DNA of 64,000 nt from Candidatus Thiocaldithrix dubininis (lineage in GTDB: Bacteria; Pseudomonadota; Gammaproteobacteria; Thiotrichales; Thiotrichaceae), in the NCBI GenBank assembly GCA_029972135.1, contig CP124755.1, positions 806,001 through 870,000 of the forward strand, given 5' to 3'. The position numbers and the translations under genes are program-made. Below are positions 52,671-62,721 of this stretch, in pieces; positions within the stretch are counted from its first letter, which is position 1, and each line of letters begins with the position of its first letter. The notes under the pieces are model-generated. The model had not been told where the DNA came from. It did no database searches and worked only from the letters and a program-made list of their open reading frames with translations.

Positions 52671-54175
52671 GGGGCAGCCTTGCGATTCGCACGGATAATG
52701 ACGACGCTGGTTTCGTCTAAGCCTTCGCCTTGCACTTCCGAAAATTCATCGTTAGCTAAACCTATACGTACCCGTTTAGAGACAGGTTTGCCATTGTTTA
52801 ACAGCCAAATTTCACCCCGGGTAAAGCCTTCTGTACCTTCGGCGCGCCGCCCAGCACCGCCTCCTATTTGGGCAGTCATTTCTTGGTATTGCGCAAATTG
52901 TTTTTCATTCAAAATGCCCTTCAACGCATTGGTCATTTTTTGCCGCATACTATTCATTTGTTCGCGTATATTGGGTCCAGGTCCCATAGCGGCGGCAGCT
53001 CTGGCTTTTTCCATATCCGCGCGAAAATCAGCAACTACAGCATCCACTTGTTTTTGTTGTTCAGGCGTTAAATTCAACTTGGCAAAGGTTTCTTGCATAC
53101 GTTTAGCCATACCTGCGCCCGGATTACGCTCAGCGCTTGCGCCTTCACCCGCCGCCGGTTTAAAGCGTAAGGCAACATTGGGGGCGCGTAATACATTTTC
53201 TTTTAGCCCTGTAATGAGATCGACATTGGCGGTCATACCCGGCAATAAAGCTTTATCATCGTTAGCCGCTTTAATAATAACTTTGTAAGTCACTACGTTA
53301 TTGTTAACAGTGGACGATTTACGCACTTGTTCGACGCTGCCATTAAATTTGCGTTCGGGATACGCATCTACGCTAAAACGTACCGCTTGCCCCTCTTTGA
53401 TTTTGCCAATATCCGCTTCATCCACATCGGCTTCAATTTTCATTTGTGATAAATCTTGCGCAATTTTGAATAAAGTCGGCGCGGATAAACTGGCCGCCAC
53501 GGTTTGCCCAATATCTACTTGTCGATCAATTACTAAGCCGTTCAAGGGTGAACGAATTTCAGTGCGATTTAGGTCTAATTTAGTTTGCTGTAATAGGGCT
53601 TGTTTTTGCTGAATTTGCGCTTTAGAGGCTGTTACTTGGGCTTGCGCTTGTTTTAATTGCGCAATAGACACTTCATAAGCAGCCTTGGCTTTATCCAATT
53701 CGGAACGGCTAATCACTCCACGCTGCACCAATGGAATTAAGCGTTCATATTCAACTTTGTTTAAATTTAAAGTGGCTTGGTTGCTAGCAATGTTGGTTTG
53801 TTGTTGGGCTAAGGCGGCTTGGGCGCTGCTCACATCGGCTTCATTTTGCAAGAGTTTAGAGCGCAGTGTGCGATCATCTAAACGTGCAATCACATCGCCT
53901 TTTTTTACCTGCGAATTGAAATCAGCATTCAGTTCAACAATCGTACCGGATAATTCAGAGCCGACAGACACAGTTACTACCGGATTTAATGTGCCGGTCG
54001 CATTTACCACACTTTCAATATTGCCGCGTGATAAGTTCGCCGTTTGATAGCTGGTGGTTTCGGCTTGACGTGGGCTAAAAGGCAAATTGGCGGCTAACTG
54101 TGGGTAATAGTAATAGCTAGCGCCAGCTCCCAGAGCCAGCGTTAGCGCGAGAATAATGGCAGTTTTTTTCTTCAT
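52667..54175 (-). CDS. MacA-like periplasmic adaptor with inserted Spy/LTXXQ-like segment
   Basis: Membrane-fusion adaptor that bridges the permease to an outer-membrane channel. After an N-terminal anchor (about 5-25) come a beta-barrel/lipoyl region (GSELSGTIVELNADFNSQVK), a long coiled-coil hairpin (about 110-200) and the second lipoyl half (RSPLNGLVIDRQVDIGQTV). At 502 residues it is about 100 longer than usual. Residues about 350-440 are an insertion with LNLTPEQQKQVDAVVADFRAD and a Met-rich helix, resembling the LTxxQ segments of Spy/CpxP. It is first in its operon and overlaps the ATPase gene by four bases. Confidence 0.88.
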   Translation of the reverse strand: MKKKTAIILALTLALGAGASYYYYPQLAANLPFSPRQAETTSYQTANLSRGNIESVVNATGTLNPVVTVSVGSELSGTIVELNADFNSQVKKGDVIARLDDRTLRSKLLQNEADVSSAQAALAQQQTNIASNQATLNLNKVEYERLIPLVQRGVISRSELDKAKAAYEVSIAQLKQAQAQVTASKAQIQQKQALLQQTKLDLNRTEIRSPLNGLVIDRQVDIGQTVAASLSAPTLFKIAQDLSQMKIEADVDEADIGKIKEGQAVRFSVDAYPERKFNGSVEQVRKSSTVNNNVVTYKVIIKAANDDKALLPGMTANVDLITGLKENVLRAPNVALRFKPAAGEGASAERNPGAGMAKRMQETFAKLNLTPEQQKQVDAVVADFRADMEKARAAAAMGPGPNIREQMNSMRQKMTNALKGILNEKQFAQYQEMTAQIGGGAGRRAEGTEGFTRGEIWLLNNGKPVSKRVRIGLANDEFSEVQGEGLDETSVVIIRANRKAAP

Positions 54176-54300
54176 GTTGAGTAGCCTTAATCTTAATCAG
54201 CCAAACAGTAACATCGTGCCGCTTAATATAAGGGTTTTTCGTGCCATAAGTTTGTTGCAATTGTGCAAACAATAGGGAATTGTTGCAGTACACTTATTGG

Positions 54301-54783
54301 CTAAACCAATAAGTGCAATAAGGTATTTAAGGCATAATACGCGGCTTGTTGCCGAATTGCTTCACGATCACCCTGAAAATACTGTGTCTGACTTTTTACC
54401 GTTTGTTTTGGCAAAGCCCATGCAAAACACACCATGCCGACGGGTTTTTCGACACTGCCACCACTTGGCCCCGCAATGCCACTAATCGCTAAACTGACTT
54501 GTGCCTCTGAATAATGCAAAGCACCCATAGCCATTTCACTGACAACGGTTTCACTAACTGCACCCATGCGTGCAATAGTTTCGGCTGCCACATCTAGTAG
54601 GCGTTGTTTGGATAAATTGCTATAGGTAATAAAGCCACAATCGAACCACGCGGAACTACCGGCTAAATCAGTACAAAGCTTGGCAATTAAACCGCCGGTA
54701 CAGGATTCAGCGGTTGCCAGTGACCATTGCCGTGCTTGTAAAGCAGTGGCTAGCGTTTGCGTCAGGGAAACTAGATCCGACAT
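54301..54783 (-). CDS. pncC: Nicotinamide-nucleotide amidase (CinA C-terminal type)
   Basis: A 160-residue stand-alone CinA C-terminal domain that hydrolyses NMN to nicotinate mononucleotide in pyridine-nucleotide salvage. Family motifs are LATAESCTGGLIAKLCTDLAG (catalytic Ser/Cys region), FITYSNLSKQRLL, VSEMAMGA and AISGIAGPSGGSVEKPVG. It shares a base with the end of sppA upstream and is last in the rluC-HAD-sppA-pncC set. Confidence 0.93.
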   Translation of the reverse strand: MSDLVSLTQTLATALQARQWSLATAESCTGGLIAKLCTDLAGSSAWFDCGFITYSNLSKQRLLDVAAETIARMGAVSETVVSEMAMGALHYSEAQVSLAISGIAGPSGGSVEKPVGMVCFAWALPKQTVKSQTQYFQGDREAIRQQAAYYALNTLLHLLV

Positions 54784-55766
54784 TAGTGCAAGATAGCTTG
54801 AGTATGCGTTGTGAAATTTAAAAGCGATTTAACCGAGCTTTCAATGCGACGGCTTAAGCTTTGCAGAATATCTTTTTCGCCCGTAAAATTTACCATCGCT
54901 TCGGCTTTAAACTCTTCGCGGGCAATATGAGCATCATTGGCTAAGCCATCAATTAAACCCAGTTTAACTGCGTCTTCGCCTGTCCAAAACAAACCAGAGA
55001 AAAGATCGGGATTGTCTTTTAACCGGCTACCACGCCCTTGTTTGACCACATTAATAAATTGCTGATGGGTGGTATTTAAGAGGTTTTTCACAAACTCCAC
55101 TTGTTCAGGATTTTCCGGTAGAAAGGGATCTAACATACCTTTATTGGCCCCCGCAGTATATAAGCGACGTTGCACGCCTAATTTTTCCATTAAACCGGTA
55201 AAACCAAAATTATCCATACGCACGCCAATTGAACCAACAATACTGGCTTTATCTGCATAGATTTTATCGGCCGCTACCGCAATATAATACCCCCCCGACG
55301 CGCAAATATCGGTTACGACTGCATAGACCGGAATATCTTTATGCGCTGCTTTTAAACGGCGAATTTCATCATTAATAATACCGGCTTGTACAGGACTTCC
55401 GCCTGGGCTATTAATGCGTAATAAAATACCTTTGGTTTTAGGATTTTCATAAGCTTCTTGTAGTGATTTAACGATTAGTTCTGCGCTGGCTTCAGCGTCA
55501 TCCATAATCGTGCCTTTAATATCCACTACGGCCGTAATTTTATCGGCAGTGGTCAATTTGCTTTCCTTCTGCCCAATACCGGAAAACAGCAAGAGGAAGC
55601 CCAGTAAATAGGCCATAAAGAATAATTTAAAAAAGATACTCCAGCGTCGCGCCCGCCGTTGTTCTTTAATGCCCTCTAGGGCAATGGTTTCTAATGATTT
55701 AATCGCTTGAGTATTAGTAGCATTAATAGTTGTATTATTCACAGGAGCATCATCTTGATTCATCAT
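54783..55766 (-). CDS. sppA: Signal peptide peptidase SppA (36K type)
   Basis: Inner-membrane S49 serine protease that degrades cleaved signal peptides. One N-terminal helix (about 45-67) anchors it. The nucleophile Ser lies in TDICASGGYYIAVAADKIYA, and the catalytic Lys is about 50 residues later in the VQRRLYTAGANKGMLDPF region. At 327 residues it is the short, single-domain form. The order rluC, phosphatase, sppA is conserved in many gammaproteobacteria. It is six bases downstream of the HAD gene. Confidence 0.92.
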   Translation of the reverse strand: MMNQDDAPVNNTTINATNTQAIKSLETIALEGIKEQRRARRWSIFFKLFFMAYLLGFLLLFSGIGQKESKLTTADKITAVVDIKGTIMDDAEASAELIVKSLQEAYENPKTKGILLRINSPGGSPVQAGIINDEIRRLKAAHKDIPVYAVVTDICASGGYYIAVAADKIYADKASIVGSIGVRMDNFGFTGLMEKLGVQRRLYTAGANKGMLDPFLPENPEQVEFVKNLLNTTHQQFINVVKQGRGSRLKDNPDLFSGLFWTGEDAVKLGLIDGLANDAHIAREEFKAEAMVNFTGEKDILQSLSRRIESSVKSLLNFTTHTQAILH

Positions 55767-55772
55767 GTATCC

Positions 55773-56435
55773 TTATTTTGATTTATTTTGCTTAAGCCAA
55801 TGGGGAATATCCGCGAGCGAATGCACATAACCACGCGGTTGGTATTGTAATAGGCGCTGTAAACTATGCACGCCATAACTGACCGCTAGCGCATCCATTT
55901 TAATATTATTCGCCATGAGCAAATCATATTCACTGTCGCCAATCATTAAAGCCTCCTGCGGTTGGGCATTAAAATCGGTGAGAATTTCTGCCAGCATTTG
56001 CGGATGGGGTTTCGAGCGGGTTTCGTCGGCGCAACGCGTAATATGAAAATAGGGCGCTAAACCCGTTTCAGTTAGTACTTTATCTAAGCCGCGGCGCGAT
56101 TTGCCGGTGGCAATCGCTAAGTCATAACCTTGCTGCTGGAGTGTATCTAAGGTGTCACGCGCTCCGGCGAATAATTCGCTACCCTGTGTGCTACGTACCA
56201 GAAATTCTTGGCGGTATTCATGCACAATATCACGCCAGATATTAGCTGATGCTGTGGGATACAGTTGTTGTACTGCTTCCTCTAAACCCAGCCCAATAAT
56301 ATCGCGGATTTGTATATCCGTCCGTGGTTCAGCGCCAACATAGGCAATGGCATTGCGCATACAGTGGGTAATATGGGCGGCAGAATCCATTAATGTGCCA
56401 TCCCAATCAAAAATCAGTAGGGAATAGGGTTTCAT
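55773..56435 (-). CDS. HAD-family hydrolase (phosphoglycolate phosphatase-like)
   Basis: A 220-residue haloacid dehalogenase-type phosphatase. The nucleophile motif is FDWDGTLMDS at residues 9-18, motif II is AIATGKSRRG, and motifs III/IV are KPHPQMLAEIL and MIGDSEYDLLMA. An alpha-helical cap lies between. It is close to the Gph/YjjG-like proteins found between rluC and sppA. The substrate is unproven. It overlaps rluC by four bases. Confidence 0.9.
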   Translation of the reverse strand: MKPYSLLIFDWDGTLMDSAAHITHCMRNAIAYVGAEPRTDIQIRDIIGLGLEEAVQQLYPTASANIWRDIVHEYRQEFLVRSTQGSELFAGARDTLDTLQQQGYDLAIATGKSRRGLDKVLTETGLAPYFHITRCADETRSKPHPQMLAEILTDFNAQPQEALMIGDSEYDLLMANNIKMDALAVSYGVHSLQRLLQYQPRGYVHSLADIPHWLKQNKSK

Positions 56436-57367
56436 TTCAAATTATTTAAGACAGTTTTTAAATCAGGCGGTAACGGCGCTTCTACTACATAACGGCGTCC
56501 GGTCAGGTGCAATACCAAATTAACATTCGCCGCGTGTAGGAACATACGTTTTAAGCCTTTTTCGCGCATTTGTCGATTTAACCCAAAATCACCATAGCGT
56601 TCATCGCCTAAGATAGGATGCTCCAGATGCTGCAATTGCACGCGGATTTGATGCATACGCCCTGTTAAAATTTGCGCTTCAATCAAAGAAGCCCCTTTAA
56701 GATTTTTCACAGGGGCAAAAATGGTTTCGGATTCCTTACCCTCCTCCATGACTTGTACTTTGCGGCGATTGCCTTCTTCCTTACCCAAATTAATCTGGAT
56801 ATGTTGCCGCCCGTGTGTCCATTTGCCAGCCACTAAGGCTAAATAACGCTTATCAATGCTGCCATTGCGAAATAATTCGTGCAGTTCGACTAAGGCAGGG
56901 CGCGATTTCGCGAGTATCACAATCCCGCTGGTATCACGGTCAATACGGTGCGCTAATTCCACATACGGTAGGTTAGGGCGCAATTGGCGGAAGGCTTCAA
57001 TTAAGCCTAATTTATAACCGCTACCGCTGTGAACGGGTAGACCAGCCGGTTTATTAATAAAGATTAATTGCTCGTCTTCGCGTAATACCGCTTGCTCCAG
57101 TGTGGATAATAATGTATCAGAGGCAATGGCGGCTTTATCGTCGGGATGCTGGGTTTCCACATCTAATTTAACCGGCGGAATACGAATGCTTTCCCCTAAT
57201 TCCAGCTTTTTTTCCGGTTTAACCCGTTTTTTATCGACGCGTACTTCGCCTTTACGCACAATGCGATAAATCACGCTTTTCGGCACATTTTTAAAATAGC
57301 GAATCAAGAAGTTATCAATACGCTGACCGGCTTCTTGCTCTGTAACGGTGTAATAATCAACTGCCAT
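56432..57367 (-). CDS. rluC: 23S rRNA pseudouridine synthase RluC
   Basis: Isomerises uridines 955, 2504 and 2580 of 23S rRNA. An N-terminal S4 RNA-binding domain (about 14-75, RIDNFLIRYFKNVPKSVIYR) precedes the catalytic domain with the Asp-containing HRIDRDTSGIVILAKS motif near residue 145 and the C-terminal TGRMHQIRVQLQHLEHPILG. I set the start at ATG 57367 (AVDYYTVTEQEAGQ), giving 311 residues; a frame reaching 57529 adds 54 residues absent in the family. It heads the rluC-HAD-sppA-pncC operon and diverges from rne. Confidence 0.93.
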   Translation of the reverse strand: MAVDYYTVTEQEAGQRIDNFLIRYFKNVPKSVIYRIVRKGEVRVDKKRVKPEKKLELGESIRIPPVKLDVETQHPDDKAAIASDTLLSTLEQAVLREDEQLIFINKPAGLPVHSGSGYKLGLIEAFRQLRPNLPYVELAHRIDRDTSGIVILAKSRPALVELHELFRNGSIDKRYLALVAGKWTHGRQHIQINLGKEEGNRRKVQVMEEGKESETIFAPVKNLKGASLIEAQILTGRMHQIRVQLQHLEHPILGDERYGDFGLNRQMREKGLKRMFLHAANVNLVLHLTGRRYVVEAPLPPDLKTVLNNLK

Positions 57368-57907
57368 AAAATATAAACATACTACGTTTGACTGAAATGC
57401 AAATTGAATATGAGTAACCGAATTGATATATTCGCTGTGGGCAACAGTTAGGTGGTCATACACCTCTGACAAGACGGGGTCAATCCAACATGAAGTTGGC
57501 ATGATAGTTCCCGCGCCTGAGTGATTCAATCATAAATTCCGCTGGCTGTTATACCCCGTATGAATTTATGTTGGGGTGTCGTCCAAAAAAAACGTCTAAC
57601 CCCTTGAACTAACGCCTGTTTTGCTAGTTAAGCAAGCAGGGCTGACATTAACAGCAGTACTTGTTGCTGATGTCTGGGAATAAGAATGATGTAGGCGGTT
57701 ATTGCCAGGTGTCTAAATTTTTGCTAGGCATACGTGTGATTTCTCGATAACCGCATAATTCTTCTAGAGCACGATACATAGATTGGCGTTAACTAGCGGC
57801 TTGAGTTGCCGATTTTTGCAAAAAAAAAAGAACACCATCTAACTAATTGGCTTGAAATACACAGATAAACAGATAACAGGTGCTGCATGCTTAGGTTTAT
57901 GTAGCAC
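57368..57907. other. Divergent rluC-rne intergenic region with rne leader
   Basis: A 540-base non-coding gap. In E. coli the rluC-rne gap holds the long rne leader used for RNase E autoregulation; the same arrangement is likely here. A stem (CCTG..TTGCT / AGCAA..CAGG) at 57615-57640 and a run of ten A residues near 57820 are visible. There is no good Shine-Dalgarno immediately before the rne ATG. I could not place the promoters with confidence. Confidence 0.5.
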
Positions 57908-60900
57908 ATGAAACGTATTCTAATTAATGCAACGCAACCGGAAGAAATTCGGGTTGCGATGGTAGACGGTCAACGTCTTTATGATCTCGATATTGAACAT
58001 TCTTTACGCGCTCAAAAAAAAGCTAATATTTATAAAGGCATTATCACTCGTATTGAGCCTAGCTTAGAAGCGGCTTTTGTCAACTATGGCGCCCAACGCC
58101 ATGGGTTTTTGTCGTTCCGTGAAGTAGCGCCCGAGTATTATTACCCTGATGCCAAGAATTCTAACCGACCGAATGTTAAAGATATGTTACGGGAAGGGCA
58201 GGAAGTTTTGGTACAAGTGGATAAAGAGGAGCGTGGCAATAAAGGGGCAGCCTTAACCACTTATTTAAGTCTGGCGGGGCGTTATTTGGTCTTAATGCCG
58301 AATAATCCCAAAGCTGGCGGAGTATCGCGGCGCATTGAAGGCGAAGATCGCCAACAGATTAAGCAAACGCTGAATGAACTTGATATTCCTGACAATATGG
58401 GCGTAATCGTGCGCACGGCTGGTATTGATCGGGAAGCAGATGAATTGGCTTGGGATTTGGATTATCTTAAAACCTTGTGGGGGGCTATCCAACAAGCCTA
58501 TGCGCAACACAAAGGTCCAACCCTGCTTTATCAAGAAAGTAATGTCATTATTCGTGCCTTACGCGATTATTTCCGGCGTGATATTGGCGAAATCATTATT
58601 GATAATGGCAAAGTGTATAACCAAGCGCGTGATTTTATGCAGGCGGTGATGCCGCATAATTTGCGTAAACTTAAGCAGTATACCGATAACACGCCGTTAT
58701 TCAGCCGTTTTCAAGTCGAAAATCAAATCGAAACCGCCTATCAACGCACGGTCGCATTGCCTTCCGGTGGCGCCATTGTGATTGACCATACCGAGGCTTT
58801 AGTGTCGATTGACATTAACTCGGCACGGGCTACCAAAGGTCAAGATATTGAAGAAACCGCGTTGAATACTAATCTGGAAGCGGCAGATGAAATTGCTCGG
58901 CAATTACGCTTACGCGACTTAGGCGGTTTAATCGTGATTGACTTCATTGATATGTTGCCGAGCAAACATCAGCGCGAAGTTGAAAAACGCTTACGTGATG
59001 CCATGAAGCTGGATCGTGCCCGTGTACAAGTCGGGCGTATTTCGCGCTTTGGCTTATTGGAAATGTCACGGCAACGTTTACGCCCTTCGTTAGGCGAGTC
59101 TAGTCAAATTGTTTGCCCGCGTTGTATGGGACAGGGGCATATTCGCAATACCGATTCTTTAGCACTGTCCATCTTACGCTTGATGGAAGAAGAGGCAATG
59201 AAGGAAATGACGGGTAAAGTGATTGCCCAAGTGCCCGTGACGATTGCTAGCTTCCTATTGAATGAAAAACGCCAAGCTGTGGTCGATATTCAAACACGGC
59301 GCAATATTGAGTTAGTGGTAGTGCCGAATCCGTACTTGGATACGCCACACTACGAAATTAGCCGTATTCGTAGCGATGAGCTGGAAGAACATGAGATTGC
59401 CAGTTATAAGCATATTCAACAACCGACCGTTGCTGAAGATACTTCACATATTGATCCGCAAACGGGGCAAGTTACACCTGAGGCTGCGGTTACCAATGTT
59501 ATGCCGAATAAGCCAGCACCCCAAACGGTGCGGGTGTTGGATGAAGGCAGTGCCATAGCGAAAGCTTGGCGTTTTGTACGGCGTTTATATAACAGTATTT
59601 TCGTTAGTTTGACGGATGTACCCAGTACCACGCCAGCTAAAACCAGCCCAGCTAAGACGGAACGTCCCGCCAGTAATGGCAAAGCCACTAGCGAACGGCG
59701 TAATCAAGAGCGCCGTGAACGTGAACTAAAATCTTATGAAGCGGATGATGACTACGATGAACGTCAAGAGGTTGAAGTAGAAAGCGATTATCGGGTTAAT
59801 CGACGTCCAGCGCGTGATAATAATACACAAGATGCGCGTAATGACACGCGTGAGCGAACAGATCGGCAAGAACGCAATCATGAGCGTAATGAACGTGAAC
59901 CGCGCAATAATCGGCGTAATGAACCACGGCCAGAGCGTCAAGAACGTACGGAACGCAATGTTAATGCTAATACTAATGGTAATGAAGCCCGCGATAACCG
60001 GAATAACCCCAATCGTGAACGGCATAACGGGGAAAATCGCACTGAACGCTCAGAGTCACGTAATGAGCCACGCGAGAACCGCAATAACCCCAACCGTGAG
60101 CGGCATAATGGTGAAAACCGTCATGAACGCCAAGAGCGTCATGAAAAACGTGGGTTAGCGGAAGATAAAGTGGAGGTCATGCCTGTTGTTGCGGAGAGTA
60201 CGCTTGCCCCCTTGGTATTACATATTGATGCGTCAATGGCAGCCGCCGCAGCCAAAGACATAGGCGAGTCTCATGAGACGCCTAAGGCGGAACGGCAGAA
60301 TCGCAAGGAGCGTCGCCGCGAACAACGCGAAGATGCGCCGAAGCTAACAGCCGTTTATGAAACTGAAATTCTGGATACTTTGCCAACGGCTTCGAGTGCA
60401 GACGAAGAGGCTAATAAGCCAGCGCAGGTAGTAGGCGTTAACGTGGCAACCAGTGCAGAAGGCTTAGCCCAAGAGCCTGACTTGAAGCCTAAAGCTGAGC
60501 AAGCTTTGGAAACTCCGCTGACCTCAGTAGTGACAGACGCTATAGCTATTGCAGAAGCAGCAGAAGTAGCCCAAGAGCCAATCACCACCCTAGAAACAGT
60601 AAGCCGCCTAGACGAGAATCAAACGGTAGAAGAGGTGGACATAGAGGTAAGCTCGCCAGAACGACCCGTACGCGAACATCGAGATCGTCGCGGGCGTACT
60701 CGGCGCTCACGTAATGGCAGCAATGATCGGGGGGAACGTCCACCACGCAATGCCGCCAACCATGCAAATGAACCGGTTAGTTTCATACCCACCGTTGATT
60801 TAGAGCCGTTGGTAATAGATTTAACTAACCGCAAATTGGTGGATGTGTCTTCTGTTCCTGTGGTATTGGTGGTTGAACCTGAAGTTACCCCTGAGCCTGT

Positions 60901-61252
60901 CGCAATAATGCCAACTACGGTTGAAACCAATGAAACTTCGCCGATTACCGCTGCACAACAGACAGTGCCATTTGCCGAAAAACCACTATTACATACTGAT
61001 GTTGATGAGGCAGTGGCAATGGTAGAGACACTGGCAGAAGAGCACCCACAAGTTGTGACGCCTATGGCAGATGAAATTGTATTAACGGCAACTACTGAAG
61101 CAAGCATTGTAGCAGCAGTTTTAGAATCTGTGCATACAGAAGATGTCGTAGTTACCGCAACGGATACGGTAGAAAGCAAACCCACTGCCAAAAAACGCCC
61201 CGTGTGGATGCACATTGACCCCAGTGAAACGGATAAAGCCGAGAACGTTTAA
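57908..61252 (+). CDS. rne: Ribonuclease E
   Basis: Essential endoribonuclease and degradosome scaffold. The N-terminal catalytic half (1 to about 510) starts [19 protein letters not shown], with an S1 domain at about 35-120, the DNase I-like active site with [20 protein letters not shown] and IVIDFIDM, and the zinc-link CPRCMGQGH near 405. The C-terminal half is a long disordered tail: an Arg/Asn/Glu-rich segment (about 595-755), a second basic [19 protein letters not shown] patch near 920-940, and acidic/Val-rich linkers. These are probable RNA- and protein-binding microdomains. Length 1114 is close to E. coli RNase E. Confidence 0.96.
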   Translation: MKRILINATQPEEIRVAMVDGQRLYDLDIEHSLRAQKKANIYKGIITRIEPSLEAAFVNYGAQRHGFLSFREVAPEYYYPDAKNSNRPNVKDMLREGQEVLVQVDKEERGNKGAALTTYLSLAGRYLVLMPNNPKAGGVSRRIEGEDRQQIKQTLNELDIPDNMGVIVRTAGIDREADELAWDLDYLKTLWGAIQQAYAQHKGPTLLYQESNVIIRALRDYFRRDIGEIIIDNGKVYNQARDFMQAVMPHNLRKLKQYTDNTPLFSRFQVENQIETAYQRTVALPSGGAIVIDHTEALVSIDINSARATKGQDIEETALNTNLEAADEIARQLRLRDLGGLIVIDFIDMLPSKHQREVEKRLRDAMKLDRARVQVGRISRFGLLEMSRQRLRPSLGESSQIVCPRCMGQGHIRNTDSLALSILRLMEEEAMKEMTGKVIAQVPVTIASFLLNEKRQAVVDIQTRRNIELVVVPNPYLDTPHYEISRIRSDELEEHEIASYKHIQQPTVAEDTSHIDPQTGQVTPEAAVTNVMPNKPAPQTVRVLDEGSAIAKAWRFVRRLYNSIFVSLTDVPSTTPAKTSPAKTERPASNGKATSERRNQERRERELKSYEADDDYDERQEVEVESDYRVNRRPARDNNTQDARNDTRERTDRQERNHERNEREPRNNRRNEPRPERQERTERNVNANTNGNEARDNRNNPNRERHNGENRTERSESRNEPRENRNNPNRERHNGENRHERQERHEKRGLAEDKVEVMPVVAESTLAPLVLHIDASMAAAAAKDIGESHETPKAERQNRKERRREQREDAPKLTAVYETEILDTLPTASSADEEANKPAQVVGVNVATSAEGLAQEPDLKPKAEQALETPLTSVVTDAIAIAEAAEVAQEPITTLETVSRLDENQTVEEVDIEVSSPERPVREHRDRRGRTRRSRNGSNDRGERPPRNAANHANEPVSFIPTVDLEPLVIDLTNRKLVDVSSVPVVLVVEPEVTPEPVAIMPTTVETNETSPITAAQQTVPFAEKPLLHTDVDEAVAMVETLAEEHPQVVTPMADEIVLTATTEASIVAAVLESVHTEDVVVTATDTVESKPTAKKRPVWMHIDPSETDKAENV
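59991..60131 (+). repeat. Tandem duplication in the RNase E arginine-rich tail
   Basis: Two copies of a unit with an 81-base period encode the repeated core [14 protein letters not shown]. Synonymous differences between copies show selection on the protein sequence after duplication. The repeat lies in the disordered RNA-binding region. Confidence 0.85.
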
Positions 61253-61483
61253 AATTGATATGACTGGCGGAGGTGTATTAATAATATCCTTCGCTTTATT
61301 TTTGAGCAAATTTACTTAAATTTTAATTGGAATAAAATTTTTCATAACGCTTGAACCCATATTTTCAAAAATACGACTATAATTCAACCCAAACAAAACT
61401 GACAACTTGTTGGTTTTTTGTTTGGTTTACCTATGGTAAAATACTGAATGTTTGTGAAACCCGCTTAAAGACAACATAAGCGC

Positions 61484-61495
61484 GGCGGTAGCGTG
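61484..61495 (+). promoter_or_regulatory. ops element (RfaH recruitment site) in the ugd leader
   Basis: The 12 bases GGCGGTAGCGTG match the core of the ops/JUMPstart element exactly. They lie on the transcribed strand 28 bases before the ugd ATG. In enterobacteria RfaH joins paused polymerase at ops to allow long polysaccharide operons to be read through. The rest of the 271-base rne-ugd gap shows a CCAAAC/GTTTGG imperfect hairpin at 61389-61425 that may end the rne message, and a TAAAAT -10-like box at 61437. Confidence 0.8.
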
Positions 61496-61523
61496 TCTCA
61501 TTCAACATTAAAATAGAATTTCA

Positions 61524-62690
61524 ATGAAAATTGCCATTGCTGGAACAGGTTATGTTGGTTTATCACTGGCTGTATTGCTGGCTCAATATAATCAAGTAGT
61601 TGCTATTGATATTAATCCCCAAAAAATTTTCCTTTTAAACCAAAAAATATCACCTATAGCTGATGCCGAAATAGAAAATTTTTTACAAAGCAAGCATCTA
61701 AATTTAACGGCAACTTTAGATAGTCAACAGGCTTATCAAGATGCTGACTATATCATCATAGCTACACCAACCGATTATGATTCGGAGACTAACTATTTCA
61801 ACACTCAATCGGTTGAGAGTGTCATTGAACAAGTTTTGGCAATTAATCCAAAAGCTATAATGGTAATTAAATCAACCGTCCCAGTGGGGTATACGGAAGC
61901 AGTTAAACAAAAATACAATACGCAACAGATTATGTTTTCACCCGAATTTTTACGTGAAGGTAAAGCTTTATATGATAATTTATATCCTTCGCGAATTGTC
62001 ATGGGTGAGCAGTCCGATCGAGCCAAAGTATTTGCACAATTACTAGTACATGGCGCACTTAAAGAGAATATTCCTGTTCTATATACAAATGCTACTGAAG
62101 CAGAAGCTATTAAATTATTCGCTAATACTTATTTAGCCATGCGAGTTGCTTATTTTAATGAGCTAGATAGTTATGCTGCTGCCCTAGGTCTAGACTCACG
62201 GCAAATTATTGAAGGTGTAGGTTTAGATCCACGCATTGGTAGTCATTATAACAATCCATCGTTTGGCTATGGTGGTTACTGTCTACCTAAAGATACCAAG
62301 CAATTATTAGCCAATTATAAGAATGTTCCGCAAAATTTAATCCAAGCCATTGTTAATTCTAATTCTACCCGCAAAGACTTTATTGCCGAAAGTATACTAG
62401 CTTTAAAACCTAAAGTGGTGGGCATTTACCGACTTATTATGAAATCAGGTTCGGATAATTTTCGGGCATCCTCTATTCAAGGGATAATGAAGCGCCTTAA
62501 AGCCAAAGGTATAGAAGTAGTCTTATACGAACCTGAATTTTCAGAAAATAATTTTTTCAACTCACGTGTTATTAAAGATTTAGATGAATTTAAAAGAATG
62601 AGTGATGTGGTTGTAGCCAATCGTTTAAGTCAAGATATTCGAGATGTTTCAGACAAAGTCTACACGCGCGATTTATTTGGTAGTGATTAG
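61524..62690 (+). CDS. ugd: UDP-glucose 6-dehydrogenase
   Basis: Oxidises UDP-glucose to UDP-glucuronate for surface polysaccharides. The NAD site is [17 protein letters not shown] at the N-terminus, the substrate segment [15 protein letters not shown] is present, and the catalytic Cys lies in [16 protein letters not shown] near residue 257. Its 388 residues match the short enterobacterial Ugd form. It is first in the operon after the ops element and is AT-rich compared with rne. A ManC-like frame follows after 31 bases. Confidence 0.95.
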   Translation: MKIAIAGTGYVGLSLAVLLAQYNQVVAIDINPQKIFLLNQKISPIADAEIENFLQSKHLNLTATLDSQQAYQDADYIIIATPTDYDSETNYFNTQSVESVIEQVLAINPKAIMVIKSTVPVGYTEAVKQKYNTQQIMFSPEFLREGKALYDNLYPSRIVMGEQSDRAKVFAQLLVHGALKENIPVLYTNATEAEAIKLFANTYLAMRVAYFNELDSYAAALGLDSRQIIEGVGLDPRIGSHYNNPSFGYGGYCLPKDTKQLLANYKNVPQNLIQAIVNSNSTRKDFIAESILALKPKVVGIYRLIMKSGSDNFRASSIQGIMKRLKAKGIEVVLYEPEFSENNFFNSRVIKDLDEFKRMSDVVVANRLSQDIRDVSDKVYTRDLFGSD

Positions 62691-62721
62691 TAATTTCTTC
62701 AAAATATAAGCTGTTGATTTT

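Noticed and set aside
60619-61215. Long minus-strand reading frame (Ser/Thr/Val-rich) opposite the 3' part of rne
   Set aside because: It is the antisense of the low-complexity RNase E tail; composition is an echo of the Glu/Val codons and there is no ribosome binding site.
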